Positions 26,977 through 36,089 are shown, counted from the first letter of the stretch. The stretch: DNA of 64,000 bases from Caballeronia arationis (GCF_001544975.2 NZ_FCOG02000024.1:47197-111196); one strand, 5' to 3'. The notes: a model not told the origin generated them from the letters alone. A program made the numbers and translations.

Positions 26977-28449
26977 ATGGCAAGCACCGTCAAGGCCGAA
27001 TTACTGGACAAGCTGTGGCAGCGCATGAGCGAGCGCGGGGACTTCCCGATGCTCTCTCAGGCGCTGCGCACAACCGTGTCCGCGATGAGCGACGACGACC
27101 TCGACTTCACTGCCCTCGTGCAAGTCGTGCTGTCGGATTTCGGCCTCACGCAGAAGGTGCTGCGCCTCGCCAATTCGGCGATGTACATGGCGTTCGGCGG
27201 CAACATCACGACCGTCACGCGCGCGCTGATGGTGCTCGGCATGGATGCGGTCGGGCACCTCGTCGTCGGGCTGAAGCTCGTCGACCACTTTCATGCGAGC
27301 GTGCCGCGCCGCATCGACGCCAAGCTCGAACTGAACCGCACGCTGCTCTCGGGCGCGGTCGCGCGCCAGATCACCGAGCACACCGACCTGCGTTCGGCGG
27401 AGGAAGCGGTCGTCTGCACGCTGATGCGGCAGATCGGCAAGCTGCTCGTCGCGTTCTATCTGGAAAGCGAGTGGGACCAGTTGCGCCGCAAGGCGGCCGC
27501 CGAGAACATCAGCGACAGCAGCGCGTGTTCGGAGCTCCTTGGCGTCTCGTTCGAGGAGATCGGCATCGAGGCTGCGGACCGCTGGCGGCTGCCGGAGACG
27601 ATCCGCGCGGGCATGCGCGCGAGCGACCCGCAGGCGCCCGATCAGACCGTGCCGCGCCACGTCGCCTGGCTGCAGGCCGTGACGAACTATTCGACCGAAG
27701 TCGCCGATGCGCTGACCGCGCAGAACATGGCGGGCGAAAATCGCGAGTCGCTGCTCGTCGACATTGCGAACCGTTACAGCGGCGCGCTGAACACCGACGC
27801 CGAGACGCTCGCCGCGATGAGCATCGCGCTTGCGAACGAAGAGAGCGGCGAAGGCGTGATGCGCGAGATCGTCGAATTGCGTGCGAACGCCGATGCGATC
27901 GCGCGCGCGGGGGTGTCGGCGGAAGCGCGGATCGGTGCGGGACTGGACGATTTGCGCGCGTTGCCGTCGAAGAATGCGCTTGGGCCGGTGCTCGCGCTGG
28001 CTTCGGAAGCAGTGCTGGCAGGCCTGGGCTTTTCGCGGACGGTGGTTTTCGTGCGCCAGGCCAACGACGAATTCCACGCACGGCTCGGGCTCGGGCCGAA
28101 CGTGGAGAGAATGCTCCCGACGCTACAGTTCGCGGCGGCTTTCCAGCCGGACGTGTTTCATCTTGCGATCTCGAATCCGGTGGGCATCTTCATCGAGAAT
28201 GCGCACGATCCGCGGATCGAGGCGCGTTTGCCGCGCTGGTTCAAGCAGGCATTCGGCGATGCCAAGGCGTTCGTGCTGCTGCCCGTGAAGGCCAACGACT
28301 CGACAGTCGCGCTCGTTTATGGCGACTGGACGCTTTCGCCGCAGGTGCGCAAGATCACGCCGCCGGAGATGAGTGCGCTCAATGAGCTCACACGGGAACT
28401 CAGCCGGTTCTTTTCCAGTGCGGATTGGAAGGAAGTCGAGCTGCTCTAG
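26977..28449 (+). CDS. HDOD domain signalling protein
   Basis: A 490-residue protein. Its N-terminal half is an HDOD domain (about residues 15-215), with VLRLANSAMYMAFGGNITTVTRALMVLG showing the conserved core; the metal-binding His-Asp of true HD hydrolases is not retained, as expected for HDOD. The C-terminal half (about 310-480) resembles a GAF-like ligand domain by its pattern but was not confidently identified. HDOD proteins usually act by protein contact in motility, competence or stress. It lies 195 bp after the EAL gene on the same strand; a long palindromic element fills the space after its stop. Confidence 0.86.
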   Translation: MASTVKAELLDKLWQRMSERGDFPMLSQALRTTVSAMSDDDLDFTALVQVVLSDFGLTQKVLRLANSAMYMAFGGNITTVTRALMVLGMDAVGHLVVGLKLVDHFHASVPRRIDAKLELNRTLLSGAVARQITEHTDLRSAEEAVVCTLMRQIGKLLVAFYLESEWDQLRRKAAAENISDSSACSELLGVSFEEIGIEAADRWRLPETIRAGMRASDPQAPDQTVPRHVAWLQAVTNYSTEVADALTAQNMAGENRESLLVDIANRYSGALNTDAETLAAMSIALANEESGEGVMREIVELRANADAIARAGVSAEARIGAGLDDLRALPSKNALGPVLALASEAVLAGLGFSRTVVFVRQANDEFHARLGLGPNVERMLPTLQFAAAFQPDVFHLAISNPVGIFIENAHDPRIEARLPRWFKQAFGDAKAFVLLPVKANDSTVALVYGDWTLSPQVRKITPPEMSALNELTRELSRFFSSADWKEVELL

Positions 28450-28474
28450 GGGGGTGCTGGCGCTTTGGGGTATG

Positions 28475-29097
28475 CGCTTCTATGGAACTTGCTTTCTTAT
28501 CGGTCTATTAGCACTGCCCCTGTCCGGGGCGGGACTTACTTTCTTTGCTGCGGCAAAGAAAGTAAGCAAAGAAAGCAGCTTTTTATTCAGCAGTCACAAC
28601 ACGTCAACGCGATTGAAGTACTGAGTGGACATCCCGCCTAAGTGTCGCCCTCAAGCATCCACCCGGCTAGGCGCGCGCACGCACTGACACCTCCTGCACT
28701 CACGCGAAGTGGTAAGCGCTCCGTTCAGCTCCGTCCGCGCTTCGCGCGGACGACGGGCACAACAAAAACCAGCGGACTACCACCTCAACCGCGAAGCTCA
28801 AGCGCGCGACCGATGTATCCCTCGTTAGCGAAGCGGAAACGGATGAATGATTGCTGTGCCAGTTTGTTCACTGTGCGATGACACAGTGGTTAATCGCACC
28901 AATCCCCTTTAGTCCTTTGAGGGCGACACTTAGGCGGTATGACCACTCAGTACTTCAAGAGCGTTGCCGCCTCAAGACTGTTGCCTAGAAAAGCTGCTTT
29001 CTTTGCTTACTTTCTTTGCCGCAGCAAAGAAAGTAAGTCCCGCCCCGGACAGGGGCAATGCTAATAGACCGCTAAGAAAGCAGGTTCCATAGAAGCG
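28475..29097. repeat. nested-palindrome repeat element, copy 1
   Basis: 623 bp element. Outer inverted arms 28475-28583 and 28989-29097 (109 bp each) differ at only three positions. Inner inverted arms 28613-28654 and 28917-28958 (42 bp) differ at two. Each outer arm contains its own hairpin (for the left arm 28535-28566, 14-bp stem, 4-nt loop). The centre (28655-28916) has further stems, for example 28733-28751 and CACTGTG-CGATGA-CACAGTG at 28869-28888. No transposase is encoded; short reading frames inside look spurious. It fills the gap between the convergent HDOD and chemoreceptor genes. A related copy is at 54769-55431. Confidence 0.88.
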
Positions 29098-29135
29098 GAA
29101 GAACATCGAACGGCGTTCGAACAGCAACCGCTCAA

Positions 29136-30803
29136 TCAGCCCAACTGAAACTTCCCGACTAACCCCTTGAGCGCCCTCGCCTGATCATCGAGCGACTGCG
29201 CGGCGGCAGCCGCCTGCTCCACGAGCGCTGCATTCTGCTGAGTCCCGGCGTCCATCTGCGTGACCGCGCGGCTGATCTCCTCGATGCCGCTCTTCTGCTC
29301 CGCCGACGCCGCCGATATCTCGCCCATGATGTCGGTCACGCGCTTGACCGCCTTCACCACTTCGTCCATCGTGGCGCCAGCCTCTTGCGCGTAGGTCGAG
29401 CCGTCCGTCACGCGCGATACCGACGCGTGAATCAAGCCCTTGATCTCCTTCGCTGCAGCCGACGAACGCTGCGCGAGCGATCGCACCTCGCCCGCCACCA
29501 CCGCGAAGCCGCGCCCCTCCTCGCCCGCGCGCGCCGCTTCGACCGCCGCGTTCAGCGCGAGAATGTTCGTCTGGAACGCAATGCCCTCGATCACGCCGAT
29601 GATGTCGCCGATACTCTTCGCGCTCGCGTTGATCTGCTCCATCGTCGCGACCACGCGTCCGACCACTTCGCCGCCCTTCTCCGCGATATCGGATGCGTTG
29701 TGCGCCAGCATGCTCGCCTGCTGCGCGTTGTCGGCGTTCTGACGCACCGTCGACGTCAGCTGCTCCATACTCGTCGCCGTCTTTTCGAGCGCGACCGCCT
29801 GCTCCTCCGTGCGATGCGAGAGGTCGACATTGCCCGTCGAAATCTCGCTCGAGGCCGAAGCGATCGCCTCCGCGCTCGCCGCAATCTCGCCGACCGTCGA
29901 CGACAGGCCGGACTGCATGTCCGACAGCGCCCGCAGCATGCTCGCGTGGTCGCGCGTCGAGATGTCGATGCGGTTCGACAGATCACCCGCCGCAATGCGG
30001 CTCGCAATCTCCTTCGCATAGCCCGGCTCGCCGCCGAGCTGTCCCGCAAGGCGCCGCACGACCCATTCACTCACGACGATCGCAAGCACGAAGAGCGCGA
30101 CCGTCAGCGCAGAGACCATCACGAACGACGACTGATAGATGAACGCGGCGGCATCGATGGTCGCCTTGGCGGCGGCGCCCCGGCGCGCGACGAGATCGTC
30201 GACCATCTTTTCGAGCTTGCCTGTTTCGACCAGCAGCGACACATCCTGGATGCCCACCTGCCAGTTCATCTGCGAAAGATCGAGCGGCTGCTCCTTCACG
30301 AGCTTGAGGAAGGTGCGCAGGTTCTCGCTCCACTTCGTGACCGCCGCGGCGAAGCGCTTCTGCTGCGCGAGCGCATCCTGGTCGGAAGCGTCGATGTACT
30401 GCTGCAACTGCGCCTGTTCCTTGCCGATCTCCGCAAGCGCCTGTTCGATCTGCGCGCCGAGTTCGTCGCGTTCCTTGGCCGTGGTCGCGGTGAGCAGCAT
30501 CTTTTGCGAGCGGCTCGCGCGCAGCAGATAGCCGCGGGTTTCCTCGGCGGCCCGGCTCGCGACATAGCCTTGTGTGTAGATCGATCCGGTAGAGCCGTTC
30601 AGACGGCTGATCTGCGTGAGCGCGATCGCGCCGATCACGAGCGTGCCCGCCAGCACGAGCGCGAAGGCGAGCCTGAGCGACACCTTCACGGACAGCCCGC
30701 CACGGCCGGCGGCCGTGCGGCCCGTTCTTGATGCACTTGAACCCTTTGAAGCTTGCGAGACGGAGCCCGCGCCGGCATGGCCGCGCAGCGAAAACGGTTT
30801 CAT
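29136..30803 (-). CDS. methyl-accepting chemotaxis protein
   Basis: Transmembrane chemoreceptor, 555 residues. A basic N-tail is followed by a membrane span (about 44-66), a periplasmic four-helix-bundle sensor (about 67-225), a second span (about 226-247), a HAMP domain (about 250-302) and a long signalling coiled coil. The hairpin tip is canonical, with [22 protein letters not shown], where CheA and CheW bind. There is no C-terminal NWETF-type pentapeptide for CheR/CheB tethering. The ligand is unknown. It is convergent with the HDOD gene across repeat copy 1. No other che genes are nearby. Confidence 0.93.
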   Translation of the reverse strand: MKPFSLRGHAGAGSVSQASKGSSASRTGRTAAGRGGLSVKVSLRLAFALVLAGTLVIGAIALTQISRLNGSTGSIYTQGYVASRAAEETRGYLLRASRSQKMLLTATTAKERDELGAQIEQALAEIGKEQAQLQQYIDASDQDALAQQKRFAAAVTKWSENLRTFLKLVKEQPLDLSQMNWQVGIQDVSLLVETGKLEKMVDDLVARRGAAAKATIDAAAFIYQSSFVMVSALTVALFVLAIVVSEWVVRRLAGQLGGEPGYAKEIASRIAAGDLSNRIDISTRDHASMLRALSDMQSGLSSTVGEIAASAEAIASASSEISTGNVDLSHRTEEQAVALEKTATSMEQLTSTVRQNADNAQQASMLAHNASDIAEKGGEVVGRVVATMEQINASAKSIGDIIGVIEGIAFQTNILALNAAVEAARAGEEGRGFAVVAGEVRSLAQRSSAAAKEIKGLIHASVSRVTDGSTYAQEAGATMDEVVKAVKRVTDIMGEISAASAEQKSGIEEISRAVTQMDAGTQQNAALVEQAAAAAQSLDDQARALKGLVGKFQLG

Positions 30804-31166
30804 CGATTCATTCCCCGAATGATTCTGGTTGCAGGCCGCGTCGTCGAAAGACGCACGCCTTTGTCACTGGTCTACGGCAGTTCCGTCGCAAGTCTTGAGT
30901 AGGTGTTTCCCGCGCCCCGGTTCCGGGAATCCGCGCGCCGCTTGCGATCCTGCCGCCGTCGTCGCGTTATAACCGGCCAAAAAAAACGTGCGTGCGCAAA
31001 TCTCGCTGCGTCCGGCTTGCCTGCCCGATTCGCGACAAAGGTTGGCAGGACAACGCGTACCGGACAAACTAAACTACGACCTATTCGACCTGCTCATGAA
31101 TCGCCTAATACAGCGAGCGGGGCTGAAAAAAGATCCAAGAGACAACCTTTCGGCAGACTTTTCACC
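30804..31166. other. divergent intergenic region between the chemoreceptor and Fsr-type genes
   Basis: No gene is supported. The stretch must hold both promoters. An A8 run occurs near 30980. On the minus strand a GCCGGTTATAA stretch near 30970 resembles only part of a sigma-28 -10 element and was not accepted. No hairpin terminator or operator stood out. Confidence 0.4.
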
Positions 31167-32408
31167 ATGCAAACAAGCATCGACAAAGCCGCGCTGAGTG
31201 CGGCGCCGTCCGCATCGGCGCCTCCGGCCGCCGCGCAACGCACGGTCTATTCGGTTCTGGGTGCGATCAGCTTCTCGCACTTGCTGAATGACATGATCCA
31301 GTCGCTGATCCTCGCGATCTATCCGATGTTCAAGAGCGAATTCGCGCTGTCGTTCGCGCAGATCGGACTCATCACGCTGACCTACCAGATCACGGCGTCG
31401 CTGCTGCAGCCGCTGGTCGGCCTCTATACCGACAAGCATCCGAAACCCTGGTCGCTGCCCGTCGGCATGGGCTTCACGCTCGCCGGACTGCTCCTGATGT
31501 CGGTCGCGGCCAACTTTCCGACGCTGCTCGTCGCGGCGGCGCTCGTTGGCTGCGGGTCGTCGGTATTTCACCCGGAGTCCTCGCGGGTGGCGCGCATGGC
31601 CTCCGGCGGCAAGCACGGCCTCGCGCAGTCGCTTTTCCAGGTGGGCGGCAACGCCGGCTCGTCGCTCGGGCCGCTGCTCGCCGCGCTGATCGTGATTCCG
31701 CACGGACAGAAGAGCATCGCGTGGTTCTCGGCGGCGGCGCTCGTCGCGATCGTCGTGCTGGCGAACATCGGCCGCTGGTACAAGCGCCATCCCGCGACGA
31801 AGAAGGGCCGCGCGCAGGTCGCGCACGCCACCCTGCCGCGCAACAAGGTGATCGTCTCGATGAGCGTGCTCGTGCTGCTCGTGTTCTCCAAGTACTTCTA
31901 CATGGCGAGCATCATGAGCTACTTCACGTTCTATCTGATCAGCAAGTTCGGGCTGTCGGTGCAAAGCGCGCAGGTGCATCTGTTCGTGTTCCTCGCGGCG
32001 GTCGCGGCGGGCACGATCATCGGCGGCCCGGTCGGCGACCGCATCGGGCGCAAGGTCGTGATCTGGGTGTCGATTCTCGGCGTCGCACCGTTCACGCTGC
32101 TTTTGCCCTATGCAAACCTTTTCTGGACCGGCGTGTTGTCGGTGATCATCGGGCTCGTGCTGGCGTCGGCGTTCTCGGCGATCCTGGTCTATGCGCAGGA
32201 ATTGATTCCGGGCAAGGTCGGGATGGTCGCGGGACTGTTCTTCGGCTTCGCGTTCGGCATGGGCGGCGTGGGCGCCGCGGTGCTCGGTCATCTCGCCGAT
32301 ACGACCAGCATCGACTACGTGTACAAGCTCTGTTCGTTCCTGCCGCTGATCGGCATGCTGGCGGTGCTGCTGCCGCGCACGTCCGAGCTGAAGCCGAAGA
32401 CAGCCTGA
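31167..32408 (+). CDS. MFS efflux transporter, fosmidomycin-resistance (Fsr) type
   Basis: Twelve-span inner-membrane exporter of 413 residues. After a short Ala/Pro-rich N-tail, the segment SFSHLLNDMIQSLILAIYP and the motif LYTDKHPKPWSLP are characteristic of the Fsr branch of the major facilitator superfamily, as is GCGSSVFHPESSRVARMASGG. In E. coli, Fsr gives resistance to fosmidomycin; the natural substrate is unknown. The start at 31167 gives the expected length; the region before it has no good ribosome-binding site, so translation may be weak. It ends at a bidirectional terminator shared with prpE. Confidence 0.88.
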   Translation: MQTSIDKAALSAAPSASAPPAAAQRTVYSVLGAISFSHLLNDMIQSLILAIYPMFKSEFALSFAQIGLITLTYQITASLLQPLVGLYTDKHPKPWSLPVGMGFTLAGLLLMSVAANFPTLLVAAALVGCGSSVFHPESSRVARMASGGKHGLAQSLFQVGGNAGSSLGPLLAALIVIPHGQKSIAWFSAAALVAIVVLANIGRWYKRHPATKKGRAQVAHATLPRNKVIVSMSVLVLLVFSKYFYMASIMSYFTFYLISKFGLSVQSAQVHLFVFLAAVAAGTIIGGPVGDRIGRKVVIWVSILGVAPFTLLLPYANLFWTGVLSVIIGLVLASAFSAILVYAQELIPGKVGMVAGLFFGFAFGMGGVGAAVLGHLADTTSIDYVYKLCSFLPLIGMLAVLLPRTSELKPKTA

Positions 32409-32426
32409 CGACGCGCGTCACGCCTC

Positions 32427-32465
32427 AAAAAAAAGCCCGCTTCGACGACGTCGAAGCGGGCGTTT
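32427..32465. terminator. bidirectional Rho-independent terminator between the Fsr-type gene and prpE
   Basis: A perfect 12-bp stem (32435-32446 with 32450-32461, 3-nt loop) is flanked by A8 on the left and GTTTTCC on the right. The A-run gives a strong T-tract for the minus-strand prpE transcript, and the TTTT serves the plus-strand gene. It lies between the two convergent stop codons. Confidence 0.88.
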
Positions 32466-32489
32466 TCCTTGGTACGCCTGATGCGCGTA

Positions 32490-34388
32490 TCAGCTTCCCG
32501 CGCCGAGCGCCGCCTTCACCTGCTGCAACGCGCCGATGTCCTCGATGGTCGGCAGGTCGCCCGGTTCGCGCCCTTCGGCGAGCGCGGCGATCGCGCGGCG
32601 CAGGAGCTTGCCCGAGCGCGTCTTCGGCAGCATCGATACGAAATGCACGCGCGCCGGCCGTGCGATCGCGCCCAGTTGCGTATCGACGGTATGCGCGAGT
32701 TCAGCTTCCAGCCCTTCGCGCACGCCCGGTGCGTTCAGGCGATCCGCGTCGCGCAGCACGACGAAGGCGAGCGCGGCCTGTCCCTTCACCGGATCCGCGA
32801 CGCCGACGACCGCCACTTCCGCAACCGCCGGATGGCTCGACAGCGCCTCCTCGATCTCGCGCGTACCGAGCCGGTGCCCCGCGACATTGATGACATCGTC
32901 CGTGCGCCCGAGGATCGAGACGTAACCGTCGTCGTCCTGCACGCCCCAGTCGAAGGTCGAATAAATCTGCTGGTTCGGCACGCTCTTCCAGTAGGTATCG
33001 ACGAAACGCCGGTCGTCGCCCCACACGGTCTGCATGCAGCCGGGCGGCAGCGGATAGTCGAGCGCGATCACGCCCTTCTCGCCCGGCGCGCAGATCTCGC
33101 CCGTCTGCTCGTCGCGCAGGGTGAGGTTGAAGCCCATCGACGGCACGCCCGGCGAGCCGAGCTTCGGCGGCAGGTCTTCGATGCCGTGCGGGATCGCGAT
33201 CATCGGCCAGCCGGTCTCCGTCTGCCAGTAATTGTCGACGACGGGTTTTCTGAGCGCGCTCTGGATCCATTGCGCGGTCGGTTCGTCGAGCGGCTCGCCC
33301 GCGAGAAAGAGCGTACGCAGGCTCGACAGGTCCGCCTGCTGCATCAGTTGCGGGTCCTGCTTCTTGAGCACGCGGATCGCGGTCGGCGCGGTGAACATCA
33401 GGTTGATCCCGTACTGCTCGACAAGCCGCCACCAGACGCCGCCGTCCGGTCGCACGGGCGTGCCTTCGTACATGACGGTCGTGAGCCCCGCGATCAGCGG
33501 CGCATAGATGATGTAGCTGTGGCCGACCACCCAGCCGATGTCCGATGCGGTGAACATCACATCGCCCGCCGAGCCCTGGAAAATGTGCTCCATCGATGCC
33601 GCGAGCGCGACCGCATAGCCGCCTACATCGCGCTGCACGCCCTTTGGCCGCCCGGTCGTGCCTGACGTGTAGAGCACATACGACGGTTCGTTCGATTCGA
33701 GCCATTCGCACGGCACGTAGGCATCGAAGAACTGTTCGCGCAGCGGTTCGTAGGCGACCAGATATGGCGCCTGCAGGCGCTCGGGTGCGAGCTGGCGGTC
33801 GATCAGGAGCACCTGCGGCACCTTGTATTCGGCGCGGGAGAGCGCTTCGTCGACGAGCGGCGTGTAGTCGATCACCTTGCCCGCGCGCGCGCCGGCATCG
33901 GCGGTGATGATGAGCGCGGGCTTCGCATCGTCGATGCGGGCCGCGAGGTTCGGCGCCGCGAAGCCGCCGAACACGACCGAATGAATCGCGCCGAGCCGCG
34001 CGCAGGCGAGCATCGCGAAGAGCGCTTCGGCAATCATCGGCAGATAGATCAGCACGCGATCGCCCTTTTTCACGTGCAGGGAGCGCATCACGGCCGCCAT
34101 ACGGTTCACTTCGGCATGCAGTTCCGCATACGTGTAGCGGCGCTCGATGCCCGTCTCCGTCGAGACATAGATCAGCGCGTCCTGCTGTGCGCGCGACGCG
34201 AGATGACGGTCGACCGCGTTGTAGCAGAGATTCGTGCGCCCGCCGACGAACCAGCGAGCGAACGGCGGATTGCTGTCGTCGAGCACCTGGTCGAACGGCG
34301 TCTCCCAGTGGATGCGGCGCGCCTGTTCGCCCCAGAACGCTTCGGGCGCTTCGATCGAACGGCGAAACTCCTCACGATAAGTCGTCAT
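32490..34388 (-). CDS. prpE: propionate--CoA ligase
   Basis: Adenylate-forming ligase of 632 residues that activates propionate to propionyl-CoA (family members also accept acetate). The N-terminus (MTTYREEFRRSIEAPEAFWG) and overall length fit PrpE rather than the longer acetyl-CoA synthetase Acs. The ATP-binding signature YTSGTTGRPKG and the C-terminal PKTRSGKLLRR, with the catalytic and acetylatable lysine, are present. It is not next to prpBCD here, so propionate may be channelled from elsewhere. It is the last gene before a strong terminator. Confidence 0.92.
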   Translation of the reverse strand: MTTYREEFRRSIEAPEAFWGEQARRIHWETPFDQVLDDSNPPFARWFVGGRTNLCYNAVDRHLASRAQQDALIYVSTETGIERRYTYAELHAEVNRMAAVMRSLHVKKGDRVLIYLPMIAEALFAMLACARLGAIHSVVFGGFAAPNLAARIDDAKPALIITADAGARAGKVIDYTPLVDEALSRAEYKVPQVLLIDRQLAPERLQAPYLVAYEPLREQFFDAYVPCEWLESNEPSYVLYTSGTTGRPKGVQRDVGGYAVALAASMEHIFQGSAGDVMFTASDIGWVVGHSYIIYAPLIAGLTTVMYEGTPVRPDGGVWWRLVEQYGINLMFTAPTAIRVLKKQDPQLMQQADLSSLRTLFLAGEPLDEPTAQWIQSALRKPVVDNYWQTETGWPMIAIPHGIEDLPPKLGSPGVPSMGFNLTLRDEQTGEICAPGEKGVIALDYPLPPGCMQTVWGDDRRFVDTYWKSVPNQQIYSTFDWGVQDDDGYVSILGRTDDVINVAGHRLGTREIEEALSSHPAVAEVAVVGVADPVKGQAALAFVVLRDADRLNAPGVREGLEAELAHTVDTQLGAIARPARVHFVSMLPKTRSGKLLRRAIAALAEGREPGDLPTIEDIGALQQVKAALGAGS

Positions 34389-34450
34389 TCGCTCCCTCTG
34401 ATAGCAGTGTGCTGGTTGCTTCAGAGCATAGAGCAGCCCGACAGGCCGTG

Positions 34451-34951
34451 CTAGAGAGGGGCCGCCCTATGAGCGCGGCGGCCGGCGGGCCCCGCGGCCT
34501 CGCGCTGTTCGGCGGCCGAGTGCTTGAGCAGCACGGGCGCGAGGTCGACGGCCACGCGCATGCTCGACACCACGACCGTGCGCACGCCGCTGTCCTGCGT
34601 GACGATGCGCCACGCTTCGCGGGTCGTCGCGCGTGCTTCGATGCGCGGCTCGATCACGATGAAGCCGCGGCAGTACGCGTACAGCGTCGCCGACTGCGAG
34701 CGCAGCCACGCGGTGCGCAGGCGGGTGTCGTCGATGGTTTCGACGGCGCCGTGCTCCGACACGATGACGAACGGCGTCTTCAGCGCGAGCAGGCGCTGCA
34801 TTTCGACGCGCCACGCAAACGCATAGCCCGGCTTCACCGCGCGGCGGCGCAGCCGCACGAGCGGAAAGCGGCTCGCGTCGTGCATCGGCTGTTCGGGGGG
34901 CTGGATGGCCGTAGCCGTCGCGGAGGTCGGAGTGAGATCGGAAGCAATCAC
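34451..34951 (-). CDS. hypothetical protein, second gene of a Fur-box operon
   Basis: A 166-residue protein I do not recognise. It has a disordered N-tail of about 22 residues, then a basic region (RLRRRAVKPGYAFAWRVEMQRL), a predicted mixed alpha/beta domain with LLALKTPFVIVSEHGAVETID and TLYAYCRGFIVIEPR, and a low-complexity basic C-tail. No membrane span or signal peptide is seen. The start is taken as GTG at 34951, because it overlaps the stop of the upstream small gene by GTGA; an ATG at 34885 is a shorter alternative. A Fur box upstream of the pair suggests iron-responsive expression. Function unknown. Confidence 0.68.
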   Translation of the reverse strand: MIASDLTPTSATATAIQPPEQPMHDASRFPLVRLRRRAVKPGYAFAWRVEMQRLLALKTPFVIVSEHGAVETIDDTRLRTAWLRSQSATLYAYCRGFIVIEPRIEARATTREAWRIVTQDSGVRTVVVSSMRVAVDLAPVLLKHSAAEQREAAGPAGRRAHRAAPL

Positions 34952-35199
34952 AGCGGTTTCGGGCTCCAGTAGTTCAATGCGGCGACGAGGTTGCCCCACT
35001 GCGACCGACGCGCGTTTACTCGCTTTTTCGACGCTGCCTGCTGTGCGGCTCGCTCGCTTTGAACGGGCGCGCAGGCCGCGCTCGTCTCCCACGCGCGACG
35101 CGTGGTGTCGAGCACCTTCGCCGCGTTCACGGAGATCGTGGGCGCGGCGTTGTAGGCATCGCCGGTAGGTAGATCGCTGTCGATTGGCGCGTTAGTCAT
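34948..35199 (-). CDS. small hypothetical protein, first gene of a Fur-box operon
   Basis: An 83-residue soluble protein with no recognised domain. It begins with an acidic, Pro/Ala-rich stretch (MTNAPIDSDLPTGDAYN), continues with a helix rich in Ala and Arg (residues about 22-62), and ends with SQWGNLVAALNYWSPKPL, where three large aromatic residues cluster. It does not resemble HemP or the bacterioferritin-associated ferredoxin (only one Cys). A 7-1-7 Fur box lies 87 bp upstream of its ATG. Its stop overlaps the start of the next gene by four bases, so the two are translationally coupled. Confidence 0.65.
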   Translation of the reverse strand: MTNAPIDSDLPTGDAYNAAPTISVNAAKVLDTTRRAWETSAACAPVQSERAAQQAASKKRVNARRSQWGNLVAALNYWSPKPL

Positions 35200-35285
35200 G
35201 TCGGGCCTCCTGTCGACCAGAGTGGCAGTGCACCGCCTTACTCGGGTCCCATGCAAGAAATTTGCTGTCGTCCGAACCCATTGTA

Positions 35286-35302
35286 TTGAGAATCATTCTC
35301 AA
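35286..35302 (-). promoter_or_regulatory. Fur box
   Basis: TTGAGAATCATTCTCAA is a palindrome with one central base, fitting the 7-1-7 Fur pattern (TGATAAT-N-ATTATCA) at most positions. It lies between the mtnN stop (35341) and the first gene of the unknown operon (start 35199), on the side from which that operon is read. Repression by Fe-Fur and induction under iron limitation are predicted. Confidence 0.78.
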
Positions 35303-35340
35303 CTACAAGCGGGTTTTTGCGGATGGAAGCCGGAAGCGAT

Positions 35341-36087
35341 TCAGGAGCGGGAACGCAGAAAGCGCGACAGGATGCCAGACGAATACGTCCCGGCGATCGC
35401 CGTGAGGAATTCGGCAAAGGAAGCGGGAGCGGCGGCGTCGGCGGTATCGGAGATCGTGCGCACGACCGCGCACGGCACACCGTACTCGTAGCAGACCTGC
35501 GCGAGCGCGGCGCCTTCCATCTCGACGGCGAGCGCGTCCGGCAAGACTTCGCGCAATGCGAGCACCGCATCGTGGCTCGCGATGAAGCGGTCGCCGCTGA
35601 CGATCAGACCGCGATGCACGCGTGGGCGCGTCACCGTGAAGCGCTCCTGCAGCGCATCGCCGGCTTGTTCGAGAAACTCCTCGCACGCGGCCACGAGCGG
35701 CGCACTCAGCTCGGCGGAGGTCTCGAAGCGCGCCTTGTCGAGCAGCGGCACTTCGAAGCGCGGAAAGAGCGGCGATGCGTCGAGGTCGTGCTGCATGAGC
35801 GCATCCGCCACGACGATGTCGCCCACCTGCACGTCCGCGTGTAAGCCGCCCGCGACGCCCGTGAATACGATCGCGTCGGCCCCGAACTCGTGGATGAGCG
35901 CGGTAGCCGTCGTCGCGGCGGCGACCTTGCCGATGCGCGCGAGCGTCGCGACAGCGCGCACGCCGTGCACCTCGCCCACGTGATATTCGCGCTGGCCGAG
36001 CGTGATCGTTTCGACTTCGCCGGCGGCGCGCATATCGGCGATCAGGTCACCGAGTTCCTGCGGCAGCGCCGCCATGATGCCGAGCAT
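35341..36087 (-). CDS. mtnN: 5'-methylthioadenosine/S-adenosylhomocysteine nucleosidase
   Basis: Hydrolyses methylthioadenosine and S-adenosylhomocysteine to adenine and the thio-sugar, in methionine salvage and clearing of a methyltransferase inhibitor. The 248-residue protein has the PNP/UDP phosphorylase fold: an early MLGIMAALPQE with the conserved Glu, FTGVAGGL in the middle, VEMEGAALAQV with the substrate-contacting Met-Glu, and RTISDTAD with the catalytic aspartate. The start at 36087 lies two bases after the uvrD stop and gives the canonical N-terminus. A C-terminal tail slightly longer than the E. coli enzyme is present. Confidence 0.93.
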   Translation of the reverse strand: MLGIMAALPQELGDLIADMRAAGEVETITLGQREYHVGEVHGVRAVATLARIGKVAAATTATALIHEFGADAIVFTGVAGGLHADVQVGDIVVADALMQHDLDASPLFPRFEVPLLDKARFETSAELSAPLVAACEEFLEQAGDALQERFTVTRPRVHRGLIVSGDRFIASHDAVLALREVLPDALAVEMEGAALAQVCYEYGVPCAVVRTISDTADAAAPASFAEFLTAIAGTYSSGILSRFLRSRS

Positions 36088-36089
36088 CG

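Noticed and set aside
28535..28566. Repeated short hairpins considered as a CRISPR-like or REP array
   Set aside because: They are not regularly spaced with unique spacers; they belong to the arms of one large palindrome.
28642..28881. 79-codon frame in the centre of repeat copy 1 and the 81-codon frame at 54916-55161 in copy 2
   Set aside because: The two are partly alike only because the repeat is; their ends and frames diverge, and no ribosome-binding site is conserved.
30960..30985. GCCGGTTATAA on the minus strand considered as a sigma-28 promoter for the chemoreceptor
   Set aside because: It only partly resembles GCCGATAA, and no TAAA element lies at the right distance.
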